A stretch of DNA of 64,000 nt from Gnetum montanum. Its lineage: Eukaryota > Streptophyta > Gnetopsida > Gnetales > Gnetaceae. Shown here piece after piece: positions 46,901 to 52,749 of the stretch (positions are counted from its first letter, which is position 1; the number at the start of each line of letters is the position of its first letter). Where the stretch lies: positions 62,001-126,000 of the forward strand of contig MNCI01033307.1 of the NCBI GenBank assembly GCA_015680685.1. The letters run 5' to 3'. Position numbers and translations under genes: made by a program. The notes below the pieces were generated by a model. That model was not told the DNA's origin and ran no database searches. It worked only from the letters and a program-made list of their open reading frames with translations.

Positions 46901-47372
46901 ATGCTTCACTTATATAGCAAGCATACTGATAGAAAAACTTGAAGAATGATTGCAGTTTTACATTTTATCATTATAAGGAGCCAATGCACTTATGTAAATG
47001 TCCTAAAATTAAAAATTCCAGAACATGTATATTTCTAAAGAAATTGTCATTGTACAAGTATTTTAACCACTGCAACAACAGGATTTTCGAGCAAGAAGGG
47101 TAGTTAGCCAAAGATATTGTTGGATTTCATAAAAGATTGAAGTTGTAAACTATAAAGTGAAATCTACTGCAACAGAAGTATCAAACTGATTCCCCTGTTA
47201 TGAAATCCCGATCTATTCATTTCTGTCAAAAAAAATTTTATTTGATTCATAATTCCCTAGTCTTCATTATTCATATTAACTAACATACTAAAAAATCAGA
47301 GATGCCTACTATATGAAAACGGTTACCTTCCGCTGAAATGTAGAAGCATCATTTGCTCCTTTCGGTGATTCA
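4881..47372 (-). CDS. FRY: FURRY / MOR2-PAG1-like cell morphogenesis protein (gene span, 14 exons visible)
   Basis: Very large HEAT/ARM-like scaffold protein of the Furry/Tao3p/Mor2p family, which in fungi and animals supports NDR-type kinases (Cbk1, Orb6, Tricornered) with MOB partners in polarity and cell shape; the plant homologue is Arabidopsis At5g15680. Fourteen exons join in phase to 2,111 residues. The plant proteins are about 2,150 residues, so roughly the first 70 are missing, beyond the right edge. Recognisable stretches are [61 protein letters not shown] and [11 protein letters not shown]. The family's N-terminal, middle and C-terminal Pfam blocks (MOR2-PAG1_N, _mid, _C) should all be covered. 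All 13 introns are GT-AG and no stop or frameshift interrupts the exons, so the gene looks functional. Introns total about 36 kb here. Confidence 0.95.
8224..8979 (-). CDS. FRY: FURRY-like gene, exon (756 nt)
   Basis: 252 codons starting [20 protein letters not shown] and ending [11 protein letters not shown]. It includes [46 protein letters not shown] and [10 protein letters not shown], all hallmarks of the plant protein. Acceptor CTCAG, donor GTATTT. Confidence 0.95.
9079..9198 (-). CDS. FRY: FURRY-like gene, exon (120 nt)
   Basis: Encodes [19 protein letters not shown], then [15 protein letters not shown]; exactly 40 codons. Acceptor AATCAG, donor GTGAAA. Confidence 0.93.
10232..10638. 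repeat. Direct duplication in intron (two ~155-165-bp units, 240-bp period)
   Basis: Units at about 10232-10383 and 10472-10638 share TTCAAAACATCTT, CTATGGATGGTACAAA-type sequence, ACCATGAGTATCTTTCAGC and GGACAAAATGTATTACA. The second unit lies 110 bp from the neighbouring exon. Both are non-coding. The rest of this intron (9199-10231) shows nothing recognisable. Confidence 0.75.
10749..10956 (-). CDS. FRY: FURRY-like gene, exon (208 nt)
   Basis: Encodes (R)[19 protein letters not shown], then [19 protein letters not shown] and [17 protein letters not shown]. The preceding intron has to be spliced across a nest of retroelements. Acceptor GGCAG, donor GTAAGT. Confidence 0.93.
11480..11564 (+). 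repeat. 3' end of the Copia 5' LTR
   Basis: The tail GAATGATCATTGCCCATACT...CCACCAACA is alignable with the end of the 3' LTR at about 25639-25673. The upstream LTR boundary could not be fixed. Confidence 0.45.
11566..11576 (+). promoter_or_regulatory. Copia primer-binding site
   Basis: TGGTATCAAAG lies one base after the LTR end (CA at 11563-11564). It matches the canonical Copia initiator-tRNA-Met site apart from an A in place of G. Confidence 0.6.
11740..12430 (+). pseudogene. Copia gag (UBN2-type) remnant
   Basis: Across frames it reads [67 protein letters not shown] and [14 protein letters not shown], the usual order of a Copia capsid domain. Stops and indels are numerous. It is cut near 12430-12446 by a small inserted element, and gag resumes after 12822. 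Confidence 0.75.
12446..12822. mobile_element. Small TIR-like insertion in Copia gag (MITE candidate)
   Basis: The two ends carry imperfect inverted repeats: TGTAGGATG at the left against TGTAGGGATG on the opposite strand at the right. Inside these, AGTCCCTAAACACATTTGGG is matched by an inverted GTCCCTAAATGTTTGGGAA. It lies inside the gag frame, which continues on both sides. No convincing target duplication was found. Confidence 0.45.
13007..13048 (+). pseudogene. Copia gag zinc knuckle (CCHC)
   Basis: Encodes [14 protein letters not shown], a perfect C-X2-C-X4-H-X4-C nucleic-acid-binding knuckle, after a Ser/Asn-rich stretch. It marks the C-terminus of gag and is followed within 110 bp by the inserted LTR unit. 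Confidence 0.85.
13157..15668 (+). mobile_element. 2.5-kb LTR unit (possible solo LTR) inserted in the Copia element
   Basis: Begins TGTAACACCC and ends GGAGTGTTACA, so the terminal inverted repeat is TGTAACAC/GTGTTACA, a common form for Ty3-type LTRs. TTCA flanks both sides (13153-13156 and 15669-15672), a 4-bp candidate target duplication. The Copia frame is interrupted exactly here, between zinc knuckle and protease. No coding domain was recognised inside. Strand is arbitrary. Confidence 0.6.
14660..14926. repeat. 75-bp tandem repeat inside the 2.5-kb LTR unit
   Basis: Units start at 14721, 14796 and 14871 (the last partial). Each begins AAGTRATTCC and contains CAATCCTRATGGCYTAGCA and AATTTATAATRAGA. 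A truncated unit begins at 14660. Confidence 0.8.
17228..17390. mobile_element. 163-bp insertion in Copia reverse transcriptase, flanked by direct repeats
   Basis: Between RPKDKKV and VTDAEW, where Copia proteins continue without a gap, lie about 163 extra bases. AAAGGACAAGAAGGTA (17212-17227) and AAAGGAAAGAAGGTA (17391-17405) flank it like a 15-16-bp target duplication. It has no poly(A). The minus strand is open ([18 protein letters not shown]). The family was not recognised. Confidence 0.5.
18512..18525 (+). repeat. Left target-site duplication of the 6.4-kb LINE
   Basis: AAAGAACATGTGCT, repeated at 24956-24969. It lies within the Copia RNase H codons for KEHVL. Confidence 0.9.
18540..20010 (+). 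pseudogene. LINE ORF1 (DUF4283-like, zinc knuckle), decayed
   Basis: A Gly-rich start is followed by [20 protein letters not shown] and [11 protein letters not shown], the pattern of plant LINE ORF1 downstream of DUF4283. A knuckle [14 protein letters not shown] (C-X2-C-X4-H-X4-C) lies at 19436-19477. ORF1 binds element RNA. The frame is broken by several TAG and by shifts. Confidence 0.65.
20011..20925 (+). pseudogene. LINE ORF2 APE-type endonuclease domain, decayed
   Basis: The ATG at 20011 starts [27 protein letters not shown] (TAG at 20113-20115, where Gln is expected), [18 protein letters not shown] and the SNHQSV equivalent of the ASDH motif follow. These are the metal-binding and catalytic motifs of the APE family (N, E, D-N, D-H). 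Frameshifts occur near 20350-20500. The related copy at 62953 starts in the same way. Confidence 0.8.
20926..22470 (+). pseudogene. LINE ORF2 reverse transcriptase domain, decayed
   Basis: After a charged linker ([20 protein letters not shown], then [14 protein letters not shown]) come [33 protein letters not shown], a [10 protein letters not shown]-type motif ([14 protein letters not shown] in the shifted frame), GLR*GDPLS (TAG at 21878-21880 for the conserved Gln) and [12 protein letters not shown] at 21991-22026, in place of YADD. LTRKG and [11 protein letters not shown] follow. It is inactive through stops and a mutated catalytic box. Confidence 0.85.
22780..22980 (+). pseudogene. LINE ORF2 zf-RVT domain
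   Basis: Reads [20 protein letters not shown], then [37 protein letters not shown]. The spaced Cys/His (CSIC...HHFVYRC) are the zf-RVT signature of plant LINE reverse transcriptases. Confidence 0.85.
23195..23685 (+). pseudogene. LINE module X (conserved domain after zf-RVT), copy A
   Basis: First half: [44 protein letters not shown]. Second half: [31 protein letters not shown]. The same blocks recur in the same order in seven other LINE copies here, so this is a genuine part of the element. The pattern (GW..L....PNL....F..NW.G..TTFRGV.I.LTE.ALA..L and INLP.FF.A.L....HS.LILALW) resembles plant gag-like / putative plant transposon domains. This assignment is inference. Confidence 0.6.
23690..24580 (+). 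pseudogene. LINE coiled-coil region and C-terminal block Y, copy A
   Basis: A Glu/Gln/Arg/Ala-rich heptad-like stretch ([43 protein letters not shown]) leads to block [67 protein letters not shown]. Block Y recurs at 55200-55440 with the same spacing. Several TAG codons interrupt the frame. Confidence 0.6.
24956..24969 (+). repeat. Right target-site duplication of the 6.4-kb LINE
   Basis: AAAGAACATGTGCT directly after the A-run. The first three A may belong to the tail. Confidence 0.9.
24970..25185 (+). pseudogene. End of Copia RNase H, resumed after the LINE
   Basis: Continues [27 protein letters not shown], the C-terminal end of Copia pol, followed by a purine-rich stretch (ACTAAAGGATGAGT) just before the 3' LTR. 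Confidence 0.75.
25186..25673 (+). repeat. Copia 3' LTR
   Basis: Starts TGTTGGATATAG after the pol end. It has a TATA-like ACTATAAATAATGG near 25397 and ends near CCCAACTA, a sequence resembling the 5' LTR end before the PBS. A 22-bp direct repeat lies inside at 25536-25591. Confidence 0.55.
25536..25591. repeat. 22-bp tandem repeat, 2.5 units
   Basis: CAATTGTTCAAAGCTTTCGT plus TT at 25536-25557 and 25558-25579, then a partial CAATTGTTCAAA. Confidence 0.95.
25674..26225. other. Intron remainder, nothing recognised
   Basis: AT-rich intron sequence up to the exon at 26226. No repeat family or coding motif was recognised. Confidence 0.5.
26226..26419 (-). CDS. FRY: FURRY-like gene, exon (194 nt)
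   Basis: Encodes [20 protein letters not shown], then [19 protein letters not shown] and two bases of an Arg codon. Acceptor GATAG, donor GTAATA. The next intron is 15.3 kb. Confidence 0.93.
26558..27192 (-). CDS. FRY: FURRY-like gene, exon (635 nt)
   Basis: Encodes (D)[19 protein letters not shown] and then [59 protein letters not shown] and [10 protein letters not shown]. Acceptor TTGCAG, donor GTACAT. It closes the N-terminal HEAT-repeat block of the family. Confidence 0.94.
27193..28055. other. Intron remainder, nothing recognised
   Basis: AT-rich intron DNA upstream (gene sense) of the 635-nt exon. No conserved domain was recognised on either strand. Confidence 0.5.
28056..28190 (+). 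mobile_element. Very short LINE 3' end (5'-truncated)
   Basis: A G-rich 3' UTR piece is followed by CAATACAATCTTGAACACTC and CTCTCAAAAAAG plus an A-run. The last ~25 bp are nearly identical to the tail of the minus-strand LINE at 28223, so both come from one subfamily. The 5' end is approximate. Confidence 0.6.
28711..28750. repeat. 20-bp tandem duplication inside the LINE
   Basis: CAAATTACCATCATGCAATC occurs twice in a row, in the region coding for module X on the minus strand. Confidence 0.95.
30208..30275. repeat. 34-bp tandem duplication inside the LINE reverse transcriptase
   Basis: Two identical units at 30208-30241 and 30242-30275 (CAATAGTATTTAAGGAGGTC...GACAGTGA). The duplication shifts the pol frame just after the GDPLS block. 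Confidence 0.95.
30431..31285. other. Intron remainder, nothing recognised
   Basis: AT-rich, with short frames only. No motif was recognised on either strand. Confidence 0.5.
31290..31860 (-). pseudogene. LINE coiled-coil fragment
   Basis: The minus strand encodes a charged heptad-like stretch ([20 protein letters not shown]) and ends with [10 protein letters not shown], resembling the start of block Y (SHYPYAIMDV at 55225). It abuts an RTE-type fragment. Both ends are approximate, and the link to the L1-like family is weaker than for the other copies. Confidence 0.4.
31870..32150 (-). pseudogene. RTE-type LINE reverse transcriptase fragment
   Basis: The minus strand reads [20 protein letters not shown], then [12 protein letters not shown]-type and [20 protein letters not shown], the signature of the plant RTE clade (FLDLEKAYDRVP...LSPYLFTLVMDELT). 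It is a distinct LINE clade from the dominant one. It stops before the catalytic FADD. Confidence 0.75.
32151..32684. other. Intron remainder with T-rich tract
   Basis: A long T-rich stretch lies at 32156-32212 (TTTTCTTTTT repeats), then AT-rich intron up to the 604-nt exon. The T-rich part may be the degraded tail of a minus-strand element. Confidence 0.4.
32685..33288 (-). CDS. FRY: FURRY-like gene, exon with serine-rich insert (604 nt)
   Basis: Begins [20 protein letters not shown] and continues through [18 protein letters not shown] and MNHMILELL to [11 protein letters not shown]. Between EIFRG and YIPKVRQAI it carries about 50 residues rich in Ser/Thr/Gly (32782-32931, with [15 protein letters not shown]). 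As I recall the angiosperm proteins, only a few residues (GHGIGH) separate these two blocks. Acceptor CTCCAG, donor GTAAGG. Confidence 0.93.
33388..33489 (-). CDS. FRY: FURRY-like gene, exon (102 nt)
   Basis: Encodes [18 protein letters not shown], then [12 protein letters not shown]. Acceptor CTGCAG, donor GTATGA; exactly 34 codons in phase 0. It is too short to stand out as an open reading frame and was recovered from splice sites and homology. Confidence 0.92.
33749..34015 (-). CDS. FRY: FURRY-like gene, exon (267 nt)
   Basis: 89 codons running from [19 protein letters not shown] through [17 protein letters not shown] to DKQSKHVI. The donor is GTGAGT. The alignment KHVI|VGYP with the angiosperm KHLGVGYP sets the 3' boundary rather than the earlier GT in the same codon string. 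Confidence 0.93.
34016..34843. other. Intron, nothing recognised
   Basis: An 828-bp AT-rich intron between two well-defined exons. No repeat or coding motif was recognised. Confidence 0.6.
34844..34961 (-). CDS. FRY: FURRY-like gene, exon (118 nt)
   Basis: Encodes (R)[18 protein letters not shown], then SLSTARSETL-like and [10 protein letters not shown] sequence. Acceptor GGACAG, donor GTACAC. Phase 1 in, phase 0 out. Confidence 0.93.
34962..36139. other. Intron remainder, nothing recognised
   Basis: AT-rich intron DNA upstream (gene sense) of the 118-nt exon. No conserved motif was seen. Confidence 0.5.
36140..36445 (+). repeat. Copia LTR fragment related to 2667-3294
   Basis: Begins TGTTAAGTTATGC and shares ATCAACCTCAACATG, ATAACCATAACAGTTTACAT and GTTGTTAGT blocks with 2667-2800. 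It is followed directly by a TIR-bearing repeat at 36446, which may have inserted into it. Confidence 0.55.
36446..37175. mobile_element. Non-autonomous DNA transposon (MITE-like), copy 1
   Basis: The left end CATACTTATGAAGATCAAAT is matched by the inverted right end (37149-37175, CATACTTATGAAGATTGAAT on the other strand), giving TIRs of about 27 bp with few mismatches. AT-rich interior with repeated GATCACAAT/CAATCC motifs. The right ~400 bp are homologous to 48759-49511. The target duplication is unclear (perhaps TA or AT), so the superfamily is open. Confidence 0.6.
37282..37412 (-). mobile_element. tRNA-derived SINE, copy 1
   Basis: On the minus strand, an A-box-like TAGTTTATTGGTAAGA and a B-box-like AGATTCAATTCC (about 37 bp apart) are followed by GGGCAGTATTGAGTTATA and a 3' part ending GAAATTGGTTCAATA. 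The copy at 55874-56005 has the same order with about three-quarters identity by eye. Confidence 0.55.
37701..37717 (+). repeat. Left target-site duplication of LINE copy C
   Basis: AACAAAATTCATGATGT, repeated at 39713-39729 with one mismatch. Confidence 0.85.
37718..39712 (+). mobile_element. 5'-truncated LINE, copy C
   Basis: Starts just upstream of zf-RVT ([20 protein letters not shown] near 37830), then module X ([32 protein letters not shown] at 38245-38440; [19 protein letters not shown] at 38683-38740), and a coiled coil ([20 protein letters not shown] at 38935-38995). It ends with the family tail (TTGTAAATATT..AATAAATCCCGACC). The flanking 17-bp duplications fix both ends. Antisense to the gene; many stops. 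Confidence 0.88.
39713..39729 (+). repeat. Right target-site duplication of LINE copy C
   Basis: AACAAAATTCATGGTGT; one substitution relative to the left copy, an indication of age. Confidence 0.85.
39730..41676. other. Intron remainder, possibly an old LTR
   Basis: No coding motif. AGGGAGTGTGACA near 40260 and AAGGGGCGTTACA near 41356 resemble the end of the LTR unit at 15668 (AGGGAGTGTTACA), so degraded LTR ends may be present. Their pairing could not be established. Confidence 0.3.
41677..41772 (-). CDS. FRY: FURRY-like gene, exon (96 nt)
   Basis: Encodes [15 protein letters not shown], then [16 protein letters not shown]. Acceptor TTGCAG, donor GTAGAT. It is isolated between a 3.6-kb and a 6.7-kb intron, both filled with retroelements. 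Confidence 0.92.
41930..43412 (+). mobile_element. 5'-truncated LINE, copy D
   Basis: Begins inside zf-RVT ([39 protein letters not shown]) and continues with module X ([66 protein letters not shown]). The coiled coil follows ([39 protein letters not shown]). No A-tail or target duplication was seen, so the 3' end may be lost. Confidence 0.8.
43502..43540. repeat. Alternating purine-pyrimidine tract with a 30-bp perfect palindrome
   Basis: All 39 bases alternate purine/pyrimidine. 43510-43539 is a perfect palindrome with (ATGC)n at its centre (ATACACATGCATGCA and its reverse complement). It can form a cruciform or Z-DNA. Confidence 0.95.
43767..43782 (+). repeat. Left target-site duplication of LINE copy E
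   Basis: TACAGAAATGGTGTCA, identical to 45141-45156 (18 bp if the preceding AA are counted). Confidence 0.92.
43783..45140 (+). mobile_element. 5'-truncated LINE, copy E (module X to tail)
   Basis: It contains only the post-zf-RVT region: module X ([20 protein letters not shown] at 43840, [20 protein letters not shown]), the second half ([36 protein letters not shown] near 44310), a Glu/Gln-rich coil, a long 3' UTR and the tail TTTGGAATACAATTGCTCAA followed by an A-run. Perfect 16-bp duplications flank it. It shows that module X lies within the mobilised unit. Confidence 0.9.
45141..45156 (+). repeat. Right target-site duplication of LINE copy E
   Basis: TACAGAAATGGTGTCA after the A-run. 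Confidence 0.92.
45363..45420 (-). CDS. FRY: FURRY-like gene, exon (58 nt)
   Basis: Encodes (E)[18 protein letters not shown]. Acceptor CTGTAG, donor GTATTA. Separated from the previous exon by only 107 bp, while the next intron is 3.6 kb. Confidence 0.92.
45528..45600 (-). CDS. FRY: FURRY-like gene, exon (73 nt)
   Basis: Encodes [14 protein letters not shown], then [10 protein letters not shown], nearly identical to the angiosperm homologue. Acceptor ATGTAG, donor GTTAGT. Enters in phase 0 and leaves one base (G) of a Glu codon. Confidence 0.92.
45601..46484. other. Intron remainder, nothing firmly recognised
   Basis: AT-rich. At 46190-46440 the minus strand is fairly open ([20 protein letters not shown]) and might be further RTE sequence, but the match is too weak to call. 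Confidence 0.4.
46485..46727 (+). pseudogene. RTE-type LINE 3' end
   Basis: Reads [48 protein letters not shown], then ATAAGGCTAGGATGATGATG. This is the characteristic end of plant RTE ORF2 (FGHV.R.P..APVRR....GRGRPK...LALDR..W) followed by its simple-repeat tail. Confidence 0.75.
46728..47326. other. Intron remainder, nothing recognised
   Basis: AT-rich intron sequence up to the 46-nt exon. Confidence 0.5.
47327..47372 (-). CDS. FRY: FURRY-like gene, first visible exon (46 nt)
   Basis: Encodes [15 protein letters not shown] after one base completing a split Ser codon. The angiosperm proteins have [16 protein letters not shown] at the same place, about 70 residues from the N terminus. Acceptor CCACAG and donor GTAACC flank it. 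Upstream exons were looked for in 47373-64000 on the minus strand and not found. Confidence 0.9.
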
Positions 47373-48758
47373 CTGTGGAAAAAGCAGAATAACAGAAATG
47401 ATAAAGACTTAAATCAGGGATTTAATTATTGTAAGCAATGTGAAAAGTACAAACTAAAACATTAAATCCTGGAATTGACCTTGTAACTATATAAGAAGTG
47501 GCACTGATTCTAATAACAATAAAGATAGCAATATAGTGCATCCAAAGTGAAGTAATGAATCTGATGAAATTTCAAAATTGTGTATAGATCTATAATTTAT
47601 TTATTTAATATTTATGACTTTCGTGTGTCATCCTTGGATTATATTTTAAAGTAAAAAATGAACTAAAATATTATGAGTTGACAAATATAGAAAAAAAAAG
47701 TAGAATGTCATTATATGATGATTTAATGCATGAATTTCTATTTCAGGATTCAGCAACAAGGCTCCTAGTTGTGTCATGTGGAGTGAAGGCATGGTGTCTT
47801 CAACACCAAAACACCTAGGATCCTTTCCAAAACTTCAATCAAGCCAACTCAAATCAAAGAAGGAATACAGAGTATGAAATTACAATGACACTTGACATGT
47901 GAAAGGGAATGAACTAAGCTCAAACAATGGAAACTTACACAAGAATGATCCAATGAGGACACATGGAATCCCAAAGCTCTGAGATCAAACCCTTACTCCT
48001 CTCTCTTCATCTCTCTCTCAATTTCACAATGCCACAAACCAGCATAAAGGCATCGATGCTCCTTAAGTCTACCTATGTATAGTCTATTTCCTTTTATACT
48101 TCTATATTTTTTTATCTACATTTAATTGCTATAAAATTATTCTATTACTTTTTGCATTAAGCAAATCTTTAGCAGTAAATGTGACCTATGATAGCATTCA
48201 TGGATTTACCAGATGAATTTTTAGAAAATCTTGTTCCCTATCACAACCTAACCAAGCCTCATTGGGAAATCGTGGTAGATGACTATGACTAAACCATGAC
48301 TTATGGTTGACTTGCAATGGCCATTGTTATTTAAATCTAGATTTGAGAACTGACGGAAACCACCTCTGCAGCAAACGTCAAGCATACAGTGACTGTTGGA
48401 GCTAAACAGTGACCTTGCTGCAACTAACGGTGCGCTTGCAATGGCCTAAAACTTAGACCACTGTCACACCACAACCCATGGTAGACTTGCAATGTTACCA
48501 GAATGGAATACCAAAATTGAAATTTGAGTTTTGATCATTTGAGGTCAACAAAAAGCGTAGCTTTGACTTGACAGCAACTGATGATGAGCTCAAAGTCACC
48601 CAAAAATCACCTCATGCTAACCTGCAAGAAAAATTCAAACATCCTACAATCCATACAACATCATAAACCATGGTTTGGGGTGGTGTCCACATCATTTATA
48701 AGTTTATCAAGTTTACAATGTACAATTCGTATTCTACTCTTAAACTACCCCATTTCCC
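47373..48758. other. Start of the very large 5' intron, nothing recognised
   Basis: No exon of the FURRY-like gene and no transposon domain was recognised on either strand. A CT-rich stretch lies near 47998-48021. Confidence 0.45.
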
Positions 48759-49511
48759 AGTTTCAAGGTTCTCGACACTGAATATGCATTCGTCTGCAAG
48801 AAGCGACACATTCAGAGCACAATGCATTCTTGGGGAGCTCAATAGTGCATAGGGAGCTCAGCAGTGCAGTCCTCAAGTAATTTTAAATCACTTCAGCAAC
48901 TGACTTGATTTCTGATCTTGTAACAACCAAATAACCTAAATCTAAGGCTCATAGTTTCGTAGATCCTAGTCATTACATTACAAGTATTAGGGAGCATCAT
49001 AGTACTCATAACATGGATTGTGATACTATTGATGTTATAGATAAAATTATTGTAAAGGAAGAAGAGGAAGCTAGGTAAAGGCAAAGAGGTAAGCTTTGAA
49101 ATAGGAGAGGAAAAACGTAAAAAAGGAAAAGAGGAATAATTTGAATATTTGTTAATGTTTTAAATATTAGAATACTAGCACTTAGAATTTGACATATTAT
49201 ATGTTATAGCTTACATTTAAAACTATTTGTAATGTATATAGAAGTATAAACAATGAATTTATATTGATGTTCATGCTTGATGCAATGTTGTTATATTACT
49301 ATGTTTAGAAATTTCTATTTTGAAACTGAATATATTTTTTTGATAGATTTTCAATTTTTTGGTCTTCTTAATTATATATACTTTTAAAAATGATTAAAAA
49401 TTCAATATTTTTAATGTTTTTTTAATATTGTAATTCCAATTCACAATCAACAATCTAGAATCTTAGGAACAAAAAAATGATCTGTAATTTAATCTCATCT
49501 TCATAAGTATG
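48759..49511. mobile_element. DNA transposon-like repeat, copy 2 (longer relative of 36446-37175)
   Basis: Shares GTTTCAAGGTT, CAATGCATTCTTGGGGAGCT, GCTTGATGCAAT, TCTTAGGAA and the same right end CTTCATAAGTATG with copy 1. It carries about 330 bp absent from copy 1 (about 48905-49255). Part of this reads DTIDVIDKIIVKEEEEAR, loosely like the end of a hAT transposase. The left end was not found. Confidence 0.5.
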
Positions 49512-49718
49512 CACAAACCATCTAAAGTTGCTCTCTATCATTCATTTATCATTGTTTTATCAACATATCATTTTAACTATAATCACCCAATTCAAAGAAA
49601 TTTTCAACACAAATATTGGCAAAATACCAGGAGCTTTTGACAAAATACAACACATTTTTTGGTTTATGTTTTTTCTCATATTAAAACTTAAATTTACTAT
49701 TACATATAGAGAAAGACC

Positions 49719-51468
49719 TAAGGGATCTCTTGAAAAAACAATTTTACTTGTATCTACTAATACCCTTCCTTTGGCAGTTGCAGGAAGAACATGGTTTTTC
49801 TACTACTACATTCTTTAGCCAATGGAAGGGCAACACACCAGGTTTCAAGGGCTAACAATCTGCCTATATGTGGATGATAGCACCAAGGTGCTCAACATTG
49901 CTTCCACAAGAAAAGTGATTCTTCTGTATACTTGTGGGCTCTAAGATAGCCCATTCTTCTTTCCACAAGGGATTCTGACCTCTACAAGTAGGCAAGTGTT
50001 AAGGTCCTTTTCACCAGTAGAACATTTTTTTGTCCAATCCAAAAATACTTTGAAGCTCCTCAACGTGCATTTTGCCTTCCTCAAATGTTTGCAGCTCCAG
50101 TGTTAGCCGAATTTGCCTTGTTTCTTCAAAGCCTACCTAGAGGAATGGTGGCCAAACAAGCCTTCAAGCTTAATTCTTGCCTTGTGGAGGTCAGCAAGGG
50201 TGGATTTCGATGCTCAAGCAGTTCAGACTTCTCAACTACCACCTAGTGGGCATTTTAAAAATATTTATATGTGCTATGATTGGCTTTCATAGGGGTCAAA
50301 GGATAACTTTGCCTTTGGGAAGGAAACCCCAAGAACTTCTACTATCAACATTGAGGTTATAGGTTCACAGAGCACTAATGGAGAAGTGTGGTCGCTTGCA
50401 CAAGATGTTGCAACAACCTTTGCCGTGGAGCAAGAGTCCACGCTTCATGAGCATCATCTCAAGGAGGCTTGTCTAGAGGTCAACATGGAGTTCCATGCTC
50501 ACATGGAAGAGCTTCTAAGGGATTTGGAGGTCCATATTCAACAAGAGGTGGAAAAGCTAGTTAGGGCTAATGAGGAAGTCGTGAAGCATTCTGCACAAAA
50601 ATTCATTGCCTCTAAAGTTAGCCATGTCACAAAGGAGATGGAAGAATGACTGAAGAAGGAAGCTTGTGAGGCTCAAAGGAAAACTAAACTTTAGCACTTA
50701 AAATGCCAAATACAACAGGAGCTGAAAGAGGAGGCATTCTATGAAGCGAAGTTGTGACACCAAGAAGAAGAAAGGCAAAGTCTAAAGGGGAAGGCAAGAT
50801 TCACAGCAAATGAGGGAGCCAGGGTGAAAACCCGATGAAAGATAGGAAGGAGATTCATAGAAAGGAACAAGAGGAGCAAGAGAGAGGTGAGATGGAGAGA
50901 AGACACCAAGTTTCGCTCAAGAGTTCCATGAAGCAGTGATTCTCTAGTGAGAGGTATCCCGCCATTGAGTTAGGAGTTTACTGCAAACATTTTGACAAAA
51001 AAATTAAATTGATGATGAAATAGCAATCAACTCTCCTGCAGCCATAGGATGCTACATCTAAGCCCAAAGAAAATTCTTTCTAGATAGGTGGAGCTTCAAC
51101 GGCTTACTGAAGCCCTTGGTTTTATTAAACTTGAAGCAGAGAAAACAATTGTGAATCAAGTGCATTCTAAAATAAGGAAAAACTATCTCTAGCACTCTTC
51201 CTTCTTAGGTAATGGGGTCCTCTATCTATTGTTTATTTATTAGAGGCGTCTACTATAGGTACGTTGGATTCAAAGGCAGGCAAGCCATTTTGGTTTTGAC
51301 TGTTATGTTTTTGTTAGTAATGACAATGTGTCCATGTCATTGGGCAAAATGGCCATATCTCATTTGTCTGTTGATTGGGGGCAACTTGACCACCAACAAT
51401 CTGTGGGGTTTCTCACCCCCTTCTTTTTGTAATTATATGTTTTTGTTCTATTTATAATACATCTATTA
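49719..51468 (+). mobile_element. 5'-truncated LINE, copy F
   Basis: Begins in module X (FLWQLQEEHG, SQWKGNTPGFKGLTICLYVD), then VHFAFLKCLQL, SSLILALWRSARVDF (near 50165) and a long coiled coil (50390-50930; HMEELLRDLEVHIQQEVEKL). It ends with ATTTATAATACATCTATTAA. AGAAAGACC flanks it on both sides (49710-49718 and 51472-51480). Confidence 0.75.
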
Positions 51469-51482
51469 AAAAGAAAGACCAT
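51469..51482 (+). repeat. Left target-site duplication of LINE copy G, shared with copy F
   Basis: AAAAGAAAGACCAT, repeated at 55852-55865. Its core AGAAAGACC also stands at 49710-49718 before copy F. Confidence 0.8.
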
Positions 51483-52749
51483 GAGGTAAAGGGCATGAAT
51501 GCAAGGCGTCTGACCACCGCACCATAGTTTGTAAAGTGTGGAGGCTGAACAGGCATACCTCTACTCTTTTGAAATATCATGGCTGTCAAAGCCCTGAATG
51601 TGCCCTCTGGTTGCTGACATCTGGGCAGAATATCCCTCTCAAATGAATTCTTGGGATTTTCTGAAAAGTGGGTTGGCTAAACTCAAGCAAGTTATTCGAT
51701 CTATCAAAGTGGCCAACAAATATTCCTTCAAGGCATTCCATACTGAACTGCAGGAAAAATTGATGAATATCCAAGCTAGGCATGAGGCTTGCAAATCATG
51801 GATGGAAGAGGAACATAGACTGTTGTTGAGCTCTAGGATTTGTCAACTGGAGAGGAACAATACTGAAAGCATAGAGCGTGAATCAGGTGGCTGAAAGAGA
51901 GAGACAGGAATACTTGCGTTTTCTTCACTGCTGCGAAAGCCCATAATGAGGCAAAGAGAATCCATAACTTGTTGCATGAAGCAGAATGATCATTCATGAT
52001 ACAAATGACATTGCCCAGACAATGCAGAAATACTGGTCCAGCATTTGGAAAAGGGGAGATTCCTCCCCCATATCAGCACCGGTGCAGAAAGTGATCAGGG
52101 AGGAGAAAAATCAAAAGTCCTTGCATCCATCATGCAGCAGGAGTTGGAGTGGGCCATGGCAATGCTAAAATCTGCTAAGGCCCCAAGGCTAAATGGGTGG
52201 CCAATTGATTTTTTTAGCAAGTACGCTGGCATCCTAGGAGGAAACATTTTAGATGCTTTCAACCTTATGCTTAAATGGCAACAGATTCGTCACAAGATCA
52301 ATTGCTCCAGAATTGTATCAATAATCCAATGGAGCCATCACATTTTAGGCCCATCAGGGTTTGTAACACCATCCTATAGAATCTTCACAAAAATTCTGGT
52401 CAAGCGGCTGCAACCACTAATGCCAACATTAGTAGGAATCCAGCAGGCAAGATTTATAAAAGGTAGATTTATACAGGATCAGAACCTTTTATTGCAAGAC
52501 ATTATGCACTCCATTCAGGATGCTAAGTTCCCAGGTATGTGTGTTAAACTAGATATCACAAAAGCTTATGATGTTGGTCACTAGAGCACCGTCATGAACA
52601 TCATGTTCAGGAAGAGAATGCACCCTAAATTTATGTATTAACTTATAAGTCACCGGAGCATGCTCCTTTGATATCAATGGTCAACTTTGAGGGTACTTTG
52701 GGGGTTTTCCTCCCCTAGTAGAGGGTTACAACAAGGAGATCCTCCCATT

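Noticed and set aside
51480-51540. tRNA-like sequence at the start of LINE copy G
   Set aside because: The apparent A-box coincides with codons of the endonuclease motif HECKASDHRTIVCK, which align with the other LINE copies.
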